From Wyeomyia smithii (lineage: Eukaryota > Arthropoda > Insecta > Diptera > Culicidae), in assembly GCF_029784165.1 (NCBI RefSeq), contig NC_073695.1:59610469-59674468 (forward strand): a stretch of 64,000 bases of DNA. The letters run 5' to 3'. Positions within the stretch are counted from its first letter, which is position 1. Every line of letters begins with the position of its first letter. The notes below the pieces were generated by a model. The model ran no database searches and was not told the DNA's origin. It saw only the letters and a program-made list of their open reading frames with translations. The position numbers were made by a program, and so were the translations under genes. Below are positions 23,813-33,442 of the stretch, in pieces.

Positions 23813-24787
23813 ACGATTAAGCCGAAATTTTGCATAGGGTTTTTTTTTCGAGGAAACCTACTGTTAAATTGAAGGTGTCACTTGATGGGTTTAGGTTCAG
23901 TTGTCCAAAAGACAACCGGAATAGGTCCACATGTGGCCTATGGCGACCAAGACACTTTATAGAAACACCGAAGTAATTAGAGGCATAGCACGGTTCTAAT
24001 TACTGCTTTGATTATGGCCATTATATTACCGGAATACTTTTTCCGAAAGTATTTTGCAGTTTTTTAGGTAAATACAGTCTGTTTTGTATTCGACGTTTCG
24101 GCCTTTACACTTGGCATTTCTCAAGGTATACAAATAAGATTCACCGTTTTCGTTCTGCGTACACAGCTATATGATCGGTTGTCTTAGCAATCAACAAATT
24201 CTCCTTCGGAATACATCAAAAAGCACGTCAGGCTGATAGATGTTCGAATCATTTTCTTTAGTTTTTTTTATTAAAGTTGCTACCGCTTACAATAATACCA
24301 CGATGGACTCTTACGTGTTCCGTGTGGTTAAATCTTTCAAGGAGACCCAGAGTAGTTTTTAATCAAGAGAAATTTTCTTAAAGGGAGTGTGTCTTTTTGG
24401 ATACACTTTTCCCTAAGCATTCTTGCTAAGGAACCTTTAACTCGCCCTTAGACTATTTTTGTAAACAACTAACGGTGAAAGGTAAAAGAGAGTCAGAAAT
24501 ATCTACTTTACTGCTATCTCTGAAAGTAAAACTTTAATTTTAGAATATACACTATTTAACAAAAGCTTATGTTTGTTTACATAATTTACATAATTTTTTG
24601 ATAAAAAGGTATCAAATTGGGAAAAAACTAATTAATACTTTTTCATCAATAGACCTTATAAGTCTTAATAAGTCAAAACAAATACTACAAGGTATACAGC
24701 CCTAGGGGTTGTATGAAATGGTGACGTAGGACTAAATATATAATATATGCTAAACTAAATATTATTATATGCTGCGCTAAACTGTTC
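23813..24787. other. No gene; contains hammerhead-like motif at 24.1 kb
   Basis: Intervening DNA before the LOA-like remnant. Apart from the ribozyme-like motif at 24083-24134, nothing was recognised; the last 150 bp are very AT-rich. Confidence 0.4.
24083..24134 (-). ncRNA. Degenerate hammerhead-ribozyme-like motif
   Basis: On the minus strand: stem I strand TTTGTAT (complement of 24128-24134), AC, CTTGAGA in place of the CTGATGA core, a short stem II (GCC/GGC), GAAAC, GTC at the expected cleavage site, GA, then ATACAAA (complement of 24083-24089), which pairs perfectly over 7 bp with the first strand. Stem III is the minimal palindrome ACGT. This is the order and geometry of a type I hammerhead as found in Penelope-like elements. 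The altered core makes self-cleavage unlikely. No Penelope reverse transcriptase is adjacent. Confidence 0.4.
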
Positions 24788-26554
24788 ATATGCCCACAGG
24801 GAGGGGTTCTCTCACCCCTGTTGTGGTCATTAGTGGTTGATGAACTGTTGACACAACTAGAATCACAGGGTTACGAAGTAATTGGTTTTGCGGACGATAT
24901 AGTAGTTATAGTTCGTGGAAAATATGAGCATGTAATCAAAGATAGACTCCAAGATGCTCTAAATTTAACTACAATGTGGTGCAAAAAAGAGGGACTTACG
25001 ATACATCCAAAGAAAACTAACGTTATTCTATTTACACGCAGGAAAAAAATCAAAATTCCTGACTTATGTCTCAATGGAACGAAATTAGAACTTTCGCAAG
25101 AAGTCAACTACTTAGGAGTAACTCTAGACAGCAAATTAAACTGGAGCTTACATATGGAAAAAATAATAAATAAGGCTACAAGTGCCTTATGGATCAGTAA
25201 AAAAAACCTTTGGTAACAAATGGGGATTGAAGCCAAAGATGATCTATTGGATCTATACAGCTATCGTTAGACCCAGAATAACATATGCGTCCTTAGTATG
25301 GTGGCCAAAAACAAATGTCAAGTATGCTCAAAAGAAGCTGGAAAAGTTGCAAAGACTTGCCACAATTTCCATCACTGGAGCAATTCGAAGTACTCCTTCA
25401 AAGGCACTAGATGCTATGTTAAGCTTACTTCCATTGCATCTATTTGTACAATTAGAAGCAGAAAAAAGCGCACTAAGGCTACAAAGAACAAAAAAGTTCC
25501 TTGAAGGAGACCTTAGGGGACACCTCAGTATACTTGAAAATTTCAAAATCAGTGCAATGTTATCTCAGGAAGACTGGATGGATTGGCAGTACAACTTTGA
25601 ACGACTATTCCAAGTGACTGAGCCAAGTCGCACTGAATGGGAATCAGGTGGGCCTAGCATTCAACCAGGCTCAATAGTGTTCTACACGGATGGCTCCAGG
25701 TTAAACAATAGGGTTGGCGCTGGGGTGGCAGGCCCTGGAGTCAGTCTATCAATACCTATGGGAGAGTGACCAACAGTATTTCAAGCAGAAATACAGGCAA
25801 TAATTGAATGCGCTACAATTTGCTTACGACGTAACTATAGACATACAAATATATGCATTTTTTCGGATAGTCAAGCTGCACTAAAAGCACTGAATTCCGT
25901 TTCCTGTTCTTCGAAATCAGTATGGTATTGTATTCAATTGCTACAGCAGGTGGGTAGAAATAGTAAAGTAAACTTATTCTGGGTACCTGGGCATTGCGGC
26001 ATTGAAGGGAATGAAAAAGCTGATCTGTTGGCGAGAAATGGATCAATGCAGTTGTTCATAGGGCCAGAACCGTTTTGTGGGATCTCAGAATGTGCCCTCA
26101 AAATGGAACTTAAGAAGTGGGAACAATCAATGATAGAAAACATTTGCAAAAACAATAATTCAGCTCGACAATCGAAAAATTAATTGCACCCCAAAAAAAC
26201 AGTAACCCAGCGATTGCTCAGTATCTCAAAAAAGACTTATGTACCTACAGTGGCCTTGTAACGGGACACTGCCCAAGTAAATATCACTTTAAACAGATAG
26301 GTAAATTGCAAAATGATGCCTGTCGCTTTTGTAACCTAGATAAAGAAACCTCGGAACATTTGTTATGTGACTGTGAAGCACTCTCTCAAAAGAGGAAGCA
26401 ATTCTTTGATAAACACTTAATACAACCATTAGATATCTGGATGACTTCTCCCAATAAGGCAGTGAACTTTATTCGTTCAATAATACCTTATTGGGACGAT
26501 GCCTATATTCAGCAAGTGGAAACCATTCAACCTAATAGTGGTACGACACCCTGA
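24788..26554 (+). pseudogene. RT-RNase H polyprotein fragment, LOA-like, broken
   Basis: Domains in order: RT motif B CPQGGVLSPLL, motif C GFADDIVVI (about 24884-24910), thumb with VNYLGVTLDSKLNW, connection, RNase H and a C-terminal CRFC-x11-HLLCDC putative zinc-binding motif. RNase H keeps all four acidic residues by motif: FYTDGS, FQAEIQA, FSDSQAA and GNEKADLLA. Lesions: a frameshift in the A-run near 25199-25206, an in-frame TGA at 25767-25769 inside RNase H, and a frameshift at about 26184-26230. It would degrade the RNA strand and copy element RNA; now inactive. Confidence 0.85.
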
Positions 26555-26640
26555 TAAGGCTTACATCAAATAGGGGCCCGCCACAAAAGATCAAATCTCT
26601 GGTCGCAGTGGAAAATGTACCCAACAGGAAAAAAAAACTG
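24788..26640 (+). mobile_element. LOA/Lian-like non-LTR retrotransposon, 5'-truncated
   Basis: It starts abruptly in the RT palm at the CPQGGVLSPLLW motif after AT-rich DNA, continues through RT, RNase H and a Cys/His motif to about 26554, and ends with about 90 bp of possible 3' UTR. RT followed by RNase H in one ORF, together with the GFADDIVVI and WWPKT motifs, resembles the LOA clade (for example Lian of Aedes). An R1/I-type relative is the alternative. 5' truncation is normal for target-primed insertion. Confidence 0.75.
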
Positions 26641-27683
26641 TTCATAGGTAACACTACCGTTTATTTTAGATAGTCGTTATTTTAAAACTAACGATGCATG
26701 AATACATGAAAATTTTACACTAGTAGTAGTTGCGAAAATTCTCATAACTCTTATCTTCAAGCATCTATAGTTCTGAAAAGAACCGATTCCATAATATTCA
26801 GTTAGAAATTCGTGCTACAGAACGCTGATAATCGCACCATTAATATTTTGTTGGCCGCGCATAGAATTTGCTCTCCGCTGTGACCTCTAGTAGCTATGCC
26901 AGCAAAATATCCTGCAGCGAACGATGGTAACTGTTGATGCCGTATGCAGAATAAAGGTGTAACATGTTCCGCAGTGCATGGAAGTTGACTCGTATGCAGC
27001 TCTCGTTTCTCAATGTCGCGAAGCTTTAACAGCTGCACCGCACTCGCTATTGTGAAACAAACTAAACTGAAGCTGAACTTTCCACACGCAGTCTTTTGTA
27101 TCGAGTTCAGCGTGGATTTTCACCATTAAGGCGTGGCCACGCAGCTTAGACAAAGTCAAACAAACCAAAACACTTTGTTGAGTCAACATATGTAGGCAGT
27201 GGAATTTATTGCGTCCATGTTATTGTTATCTGTGCTTGGGAAGCAAGCCAAGAACAAGGGAAATGTATGGGAAAGCTTGACCTCGGAACTTTTCAGCAGT
27301 AAAGCAACAATGTTGAACATAATATCAAAAAATTGTTACACATTTTATCTATCCACCGACATATGAATGACTAAGATGCATTAAGTCGTTCGCTTGCTAT
27401 AACCGTTTGAAATCTGACGCAACATTTGCCAGTTTCATTTTCATTTTCACAAAGTGTAATCTAGTATAGAAAACTCTACTTCTCTACTGCTCTGTTTAAT
27501 ATAGAAAACTATTCTATAGCCGTTAAAAACTTTTAAGATTCAAAGAAAATAGTTTTTGATCGCGAAAATGGCATTGTCCTTTAACGCCATTAGCTCCAGA
27601 TCTACTACTTCTACTAGTCAAATAAATACTATTGATGTCATTTCTGTAGATGTATAAGATGCACCTAGGCCCACATCCTTCTG
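26641..27683. other. No gene recognised
   Basis: Somewhat GC-balanced around 26800-27180, with short ORFs and no domain; possibly unique host sequence. AT-rich afterwards. Confidence 0.35.
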
Positions 27684-29302
27684 AGGCGTCGTACACAAAT
27701 TACGTAACGCATGAAGGGGGGAAGGGGGGTTGAGTCAGCGTTACCTATTGTTACGTAGGGGGGAGGGGGGTAGTAGAGACAGTTACGTAACTGTGATGTT
27801 TGCTCGAAATTGAAAATCCCGGAGGGGGCACATAAGACGGCCCCTATATAGAAGAGTGGCCAAAATTACCAAAATGCGAATTTCATGTTCAGGATGTTTT
27901 GACCACATGATTTTGTAGTATTTTATCTATATTTTGATAACTTTTGAATAAAATCTTGATACGAAAAACGGTTCATGTGAAAAATGCCTTCAAAGTTACC
28001 TATTTCAGAAACGAAGAAAAATAGTTTTTCTGAATATTTTGAAATATAAAAAAACCTACTAAAGCTATCATGGTACGTTCACATATGATTGAAAGCTTAT
28101 TAAATTAGTTTCCTAAAACAGGATGGGTAATGGATTTCAACCCTACAGAGTCAGTCGCAGGTCACATTGAAAATATGCGTAATTTTCCTCATTTTGACCA
28201 TCAAAAACATTAAATGTAAGCACGTGTAAGCACAGCACCTGATAGTTTTTCTGAGAGCCCTACTTGTGCCCTTCAAGAATGTGTGTTAAAACTTTGCGCA
28301 AAATTTGCGTTTTGGTAAAAAAGATGATTAAAAATTTTCCATATTTTTGCAATTTTTGAATTTTTGGGTGATTTATCAACAAAGTTTTTCGTATATTATA
28401 GCAATTTGGTTCAAAACACACTAAAAAAACGTCAAATCAATAGAATAATTGGTTTATTAGAATATACGTTGTTTAAAACATATGTTAAAAGTTTGAGTCA
28501 AATTTGCGTTTTTGTAGAAAAAGATAATTTAAAATTTTTAATTTTTTAAGTAATTTTTTGGAGACTTATGGAGACAGATCGACGTATGTCATAGCAATTA
28601 GGTTCAAAAATATACTTAAGTTAATGAGATCGATTTAGTGAGTTTGTTCATACAACCTAGACAAGAAAATGTTATAAATGATTGCATTGAATTGATCAAG
28701 CACCGTTTCAAAACAGTTTTTTACAAACAAGACCATAGAAAACTTTATCAACATTTGGTGACTCTACAACCGAGATTTGCAAAATCGTTTCGTCTTCAGT
28801 AGTTTTGTTTGAATTGAATAGCTTTACAACTTTGCTGAAGAAACCATATCTCTTGGATGTTCCTATCATAAGTCAGATTCGTGCGCCATCTCTGCAGACA
28901 AATCGCGAACTAACTCTCAAAGCCATAAGAAGCGTTTTACTATTATGTGCATCTTAGCTGAAAACAGTAATCGTTCATATCGTTCCAGTAACGAGTTATT
29001 TACGTTTATTCAAAAACACACGACATTTGCCTCAGTTTACGTGGTTTATAGACAGCCCCTTGTCAGTACAAAACTATTCTTTTGTGTCATAATAATCTAC
29101 AGTGGAAAACCAACAATTTGGCACAAAAAAATTGATTTTGGCCGGAAATTTCAGTTTTCTGACCATTATGAGGGGGTCAGCCTGATTAGCGTTACATAAT
29201 TTTATGGGGGGAGTCATGTCGAACGTTACCTATCGTTACATAGGGGGGAGAGGGGGTCTGAAATCTAGATTTTCAGCGTTACGTAGTTTGTGTACGACGC
29301 CT
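27684..29302. mobile_element. MITE-like element with AGGCGTCGTACAC ends
   Basis: The outermost 27 bp are inverted with one mismatch: the left end begins AGGCGTCGTACACAAATTAC and the right end is the complement of AGGCGTCGTACACAAACTAC. Inside these, a block CGTTACCTATTGTTACGTAG/CGTTACCTATCGTTACATAG followed by GGGGGGAGGGGG occurs in the same orientation at both ends (about 27740-27771 and 29224-29256). The interior is AT-rich with weak repeated ATTTTTGA-type sequence and no transposase. No clear target duplication was seen. Alternatively it is two related solo elements bracketing other DNA. Confidence 0.6.
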
Positions 29303-29647
29303 AATAAACCGGTAATCGCACAACCCTTTTATTTCTTTTAATACCCATGTACTGCATTTAGGGAAAACATGTCATATTTTGTTGCAGTTACTATCGAATT
29401 GTGTATTCGTATCTATCAGAAAATGTAAGTGAGTTCTAAAGTTGATCATTTCAAAGTAATATAGGTTTCTGAAATTGCCGAACTCAAAATTTTTTTGAAT
29501 TTTAATTTGAGAAGTCTCCTCCTATTGATTTAGGATGAAAATGGTGAGTGCGAAGCGAACTCTTCTTCAGATGAATTGTGTGAGCTCGGCAACCAACTAA
29601 AAATAAACATTAAAACTCAAAAATCAACAACATAATTTTAATCGCAG
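29303..29647. other. Probable intron/intergenic DNA
   Basis: AT-rich DNA leading to the TTTTAATCGCAG acceptor of the candidate exon at 29648. No transposon end was recognised. Confidence 0.4.
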
Positions 29648-29818
29648 GGAACATCGTCCAATAAATTATCCTGCTGCCAGGTGATTGAAGAGACGCGCTT
29701 GCCGCCACCGTTGTTGTTCACTACCGAACACGGTCGAGTTGCTATTGCGAATGTTGACCCTCTAGAAACGGAAATTCTAGAATACCACGGGTGGGAACAA
29801 ACTGCTGCATACACGCCA
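29648..29818 (+). CDS. Candidate internal coding exon, unknown protein
   Basis: 171 bp, exactly 57 codons, open in one frame, preceded by TTTTAATCGCAG and followed by GTGAGTGTG, a strong dipteran donor; both junctions are phase 0. The translation begins GTSSNKLSCCQVIEETRLPP and includes HGRVAIANVDPLETEILEYH. Composition is like an ordinary folded protein, with mixed charged and aromatic residues unlike the surrounding repeats. I do not recognise the family. The open frame runs on to 29887, so the donor could be read through. No partner exons were found nearby. Confidence 0.45.
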
Positions 29819-32783
29819 GTGAGTGTGAGTATACAACGGACTTTAGAGCAAACTGCAAGCATAAACAAATTTAACAATAATCTCTGAAGAGTTCAAAGAG
29901 CAAACTTAGGCGAGCAGCATATTTTTCCGCGTTGAAGAATAAGCAGGGGGAGGAGACAAAATTGAATGGAATATCCGTGTTTCATAAACCGGAAAATACG
30001 GGGCTGTTTCCTGGGTGACCCAACCTCGCCAGGGAGCAATCGATGATAAAATCGAACCTCACGAATAGTGAAAAGCTTAGAAATGAAAAAAAATCAACAT
30101 GCACTGCCACGAGCAACTGTGGCAAATAAACTACAATCTTCTTGTATCTGAATATTCTACTATAAAGGAACAGATTGGAAAATCGCTTTCATGCTCATGT
30201 GATGCTGGAAACACTGTCTGTAGTTATGATTTCTACGATCGACCATAAACATTAACATTGTATGATAAACCAATGAACAGTCGCATGTTCAGAGTTTTTT
30301 GGTAAAGAGATTATGAACAATCTTGGAAAACCTATTTCATTTCTTTTTAGAATAGATTCAAATAATAAAGTATCCATACCAACTTAACATAGGATACCTA
30401 AAGTCTCTCGGTACACGGCCACCGAGTTCGTTGTTGGAACAATTGGAATATGCAATCTTTAAAAAAAATAGCCTTGCATACCGAATAATAAAAATTTGTT
30501 TTACCCGATCGCCCTTGAACGTAATTATTTTAAATGATATTTGACTTCAAAAATCCGTAACCCTTCATCCAAACGGTTATTTTCCCTTTCAACTCGTTTG
30601 AATCACATTGTGCTATGCAATCAACTTCACTGGCATTGATCATCTGCATCAGAAAGAAAATTAATTTTCCATAACAACTTTACCACTCCTGCTGCAATTT
30701 ACTCTTTGTGTGCTCCCAGCTGTCATTACCTGCAAGCGCGTGCACACCCCGACACATGCAGCAGCACCCCACAAGTCAATATGCAATCAAGGAAAAATGG
30801 CAATCAAAAAGTTACAGTGATGACATTTTTACTTCATACAGACATGGAAAGTTGTATTGGTTACGGAATTAGTTTATACAACTCCTAACTAGTAACCGCA
30901 TGACGCTCCGCTATGCAACTTTATCCTCCAGTATAAAAAGCCTGCCAACTGGAATGCACATCGTATCGTAACATGCTTTCAGCATGTTTTTTTACTTCTA
31001 AGTCAGCAATGAAATTTACAATTAAATGAAAGCATTCCCACTAAAGGCATTAATAAAATAAACCGAACATGAATTATATACGAGTAAGCATGCCATCATT
31101 CGGTAATTGCCAATCCGGCCACTGCCGGCTGGTCTTTCGAATGAAGAACGATGCGCAGTACCATGTATGGGCTCCTCTTTCGCTGACATCGGAATCCGAT
31201 TTAAAGATTACTCCCATTATGACCGAAAATGGAGAAGAATTACCTCGGCTTGGTAAAAGTGGATGAAAAGCGTTGGCCGAAACAATTCGACTATAGCCAC
31301 CAGAGACTATCACTTCCGCACTGTAGCATTCGGGGGGAAATGCTAAATGCTACACAATAAAAGCCTCCCGATTTCAATTCCACATCTCTAGCCGCGATGC
31401 CTGGTCGCTACATTTCTGTACGGAAACTCACCTACCCGGGAGCATAATTGACAGAGGTCTGTAGCAACATGAGGCTGATAATGCGGGTAGCCTTCCGGTA
31501 GGATCCCTTCACTTCATGAACTAGATGAACCTGCAAGTGTTTTCGGCAAATGTGGCTTTTCGGCTCAATGCAGATTATTATTATGGGTTTCAACGGTGCA
31601 GGGTTTTGTTTCGTTTGGCCAATGATTTTGAAAAATTATTTACCTGTCTCCGAGCAGAGATACGAAACAAGCAAAAATTGGAGCTACCACAAGTGCTTTG
31701 AATTGTATATCCAATCAGTAGGGTAAATACGTGCGGGTAATACACGATTCAAGTGACAAAGTTGTCGTACCCTAGACTATGCGATACTGGAAATACAGCC
31801 TTCGGTAATCAACAAGTGTCAGACGGCGCTGATACATAACATACTTAATCGAGTTGAACACAACGCCAGCGATCCTCACACCACCCAAAACGAACTAGCG
31901 AGACATCGACTGCATATAAATTAAATATATTTCATTCGACATGGATGATGGATAATAAATTTGAATAAAACTCATCTATCAATCAATATTGAGCGTTGTA
32001 ATTAATGTGCACAGATATACACGAAGCTCCGAACAGTCCCGTGTACTGTGAGGCGCTGGAATGGGTTTGTTCTGTAGCACAAAGCATAAACCAACCCCTC
32101 GAAATATCCGCTGTCCGTAAGAAATCAATTTTTTTTTATTTGGATTAAATTTTACTCAAAACCTTTTGTAGCGATCGAAAGAAAATGCGAATTTCGAACC
32201 TATGACTATTATTTGTGCCGCCAGAGTTCTACCTCTGCAGCACCACAGCGGGGAATTCCCAACACCGAATATTCAGTTATGACCACAGGATGGAGTTCAT
32301 ATTCACAATATGTCACATCAGAACGTGTCGATTGCACGTCGCATATCGATGCTGCAGATTTCCAAATGACCACGACCGGATCCGTGAAACTATCCGTTTC
32401 ACTTACCCCGCTGTGTAGCAGTGTGTCGGATCATTTTTTCGATCCATGGTTAACAGAAAGCTGCCTCTTGCTGCTTGACGGGCGCTGTCTCTTTTCCTCC
32501 ACCGCTTCAAACACGCGAGGCCAGGTTGAAAAGAGGAAACACATTTTCATTGTCATTTATATGGATACTGTAACCAGAACCGGGCACGAAACATGGTTCC
32601 GCATCCATCGTCAGTCACTGCATGCTAGCGTAAAACGATGGGTACGAGAAGAATCCTGACAAGCAACCAAACGTTGAACCGCCACCCGGCCGAGGACATC
32701 AAATTGGCTCGGCTCGGTGTTGACTAGCCAGCAGCCATTAGCTTCATCATCGTCAACGGCAACAGGAGGCGCTTTTCTGTTCA
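29819..32783. other. No gene recognised; possibly intronic
   Basis: Mixed sequence with more GC-balanced stretches at 31100-31500 and 32200-32800. GTATAAAAAG at 30930-30939 looks like a TATA box but no gene follows. A 148-codon open frame at 32213-32659 has a non-ATG start, no domain and low plausibility. Confidence 0.35.
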
Positions 32784-32902
32784 GTTCTGTGAGGATGCGT
32801 TAGGGTGGTGGTTGTTGACTGTTTGGTGGCAGCGATACCGCAAAACTGAACAACAGTGGATTAAGGAGCTAGAAATATCGATCATCTGATTCGGCCTACT
32901 CC
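32784..32902 (+). other. Possible untranslated first exon
   Basis: TTCAGTTCTG around 32781-32790 resembles an arthropod initiator, the following 120 bp are GC-balanced with stops in all frames, and GTGAGT stands at 32901-32906. It is weak: both signals are short and no downstream exon was identified before the ribozyme palindrome. Confidence 0.15.
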
Positions 32903-33207
32903 AGTGAGTCAATCCGTTTCGACAATTATGATATCACCAGAGAAGCATTGGCATATTTTAATGTTCAGGAACAAGAGGTTTATTCTGAAATTTGAAGGAT
33001 GGAACTATACAAGCGCTTCCTTTTCTCTTAAAATCGATGGAGGCGTACGGTTCACAACAATTGTTGCTATGGAGATTTTAAACTTGAACAAACCTTCTAT
33101 GTTAACAGGGTCAAAGGAAGATGAAAAAAAATGTTGTAAACATTGTGAAATTACTTATCCTTTTTTTTTATTGGCTTCTTTCGGTGAGAAAATTAAAAAA
33201 CAGCTAT

Positions 33208-33262
33208 CATTTGCGTGACGCGTTTCGGTCTACTTTGCTTCAACCATCATCAGACGCTAATT
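33208..33262 (-). ncRNA. Hammerhead-ribozyme-like motif, left arm
   Basis: The mirror copy of the right-arm motif. On the minus strand CTGATGA is the complement of 33247-33253 and GAAAC of 33222-33226, with ACGCGT as stem III and GTC as cleavage triplet. The distal stem I strand reads AATG (complement of 33208-33211), so one of the four distal pairs is lost compared with the right arm. A transcript crossing the whole palindrome would contain this motif in antisense and could form a long hairpin instead of a ribozyme. Confidence 0.55.
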
Positions 33263-33331
33263 GCTGTGTGCAACCTGTCGGTCAAGTCTGAAAAACTATA
33301 CTTCAGACTTGACCGACAGGTTGCACACAGC

Positions 33332-33386
33332 AATTAGCGTCTGATGATGGTTGAAGCAAAGTAGACCGAAACGCGTCACGCAAATT
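33332..33386 (+). ncRNA. Hammerhead-ribozyme-like motif, right arm
   Basis: Stem I: AATT-A-GCGT (33332-33340) pairs with ACGC-A-AATT (33378-33386), eight pairs with one internal A.A mismatch. The core CTGATGA (33341-33347) is intact. A short stem II GGT/ACC is preceded by one extra T next to the core. GAAAC occupies 33368-33372. Stem III is only the self-complementary ACGCGT (33371-33376). The expected cleavage is after C33377 of GTC. This matches type I minimal hammerheads of Penelope-like elements, which tend to act as dimers through a palindromic stem III. The U.C mismatch at the top of stem II may weaken activity. Confidence 0.6.
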
Positions 33387-33442
33387 ATAGCTGTTTTTTA
33401 ATTTTCTCACCGAAAAAAGCCAATAAAAAAAAGGATAAGTAA

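Larger units (their letters stand above)
33151..33442. repeat. Nearly perfect 292-bp palindrome carrying ribozyme cores
   Basis: Left arm 33151-33292 and right arm 33302-33442 are reverse complements with only a few mismatches and small indels; the spacer is about 9 bp (AAACTATAC). Each arm contains a hammerhead-like sequence, sense on the minus strand in the left arm and sense on the plus strand in the right arm. The near identity of the arms implies a recent origin or arm-to-arm conversion. The structure fits two tail-to-tail terminal-repeat fragments of a Penelope-like element. It lies immediately upstream of the L1-like RT fragment. No target duplication was recognised. Confidence 0.9.

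Noticed and set aside
30930..30939. GTATAAAAAG as TATA box of a small gene
   Set aside because: No initiator or convincing ORF at the right distance; single short motif.
32213..32659. 148-codon plus-strand ORF
   Set aside because: No ATG at the start of the frame, no recognised domain, no splice support, average composition.
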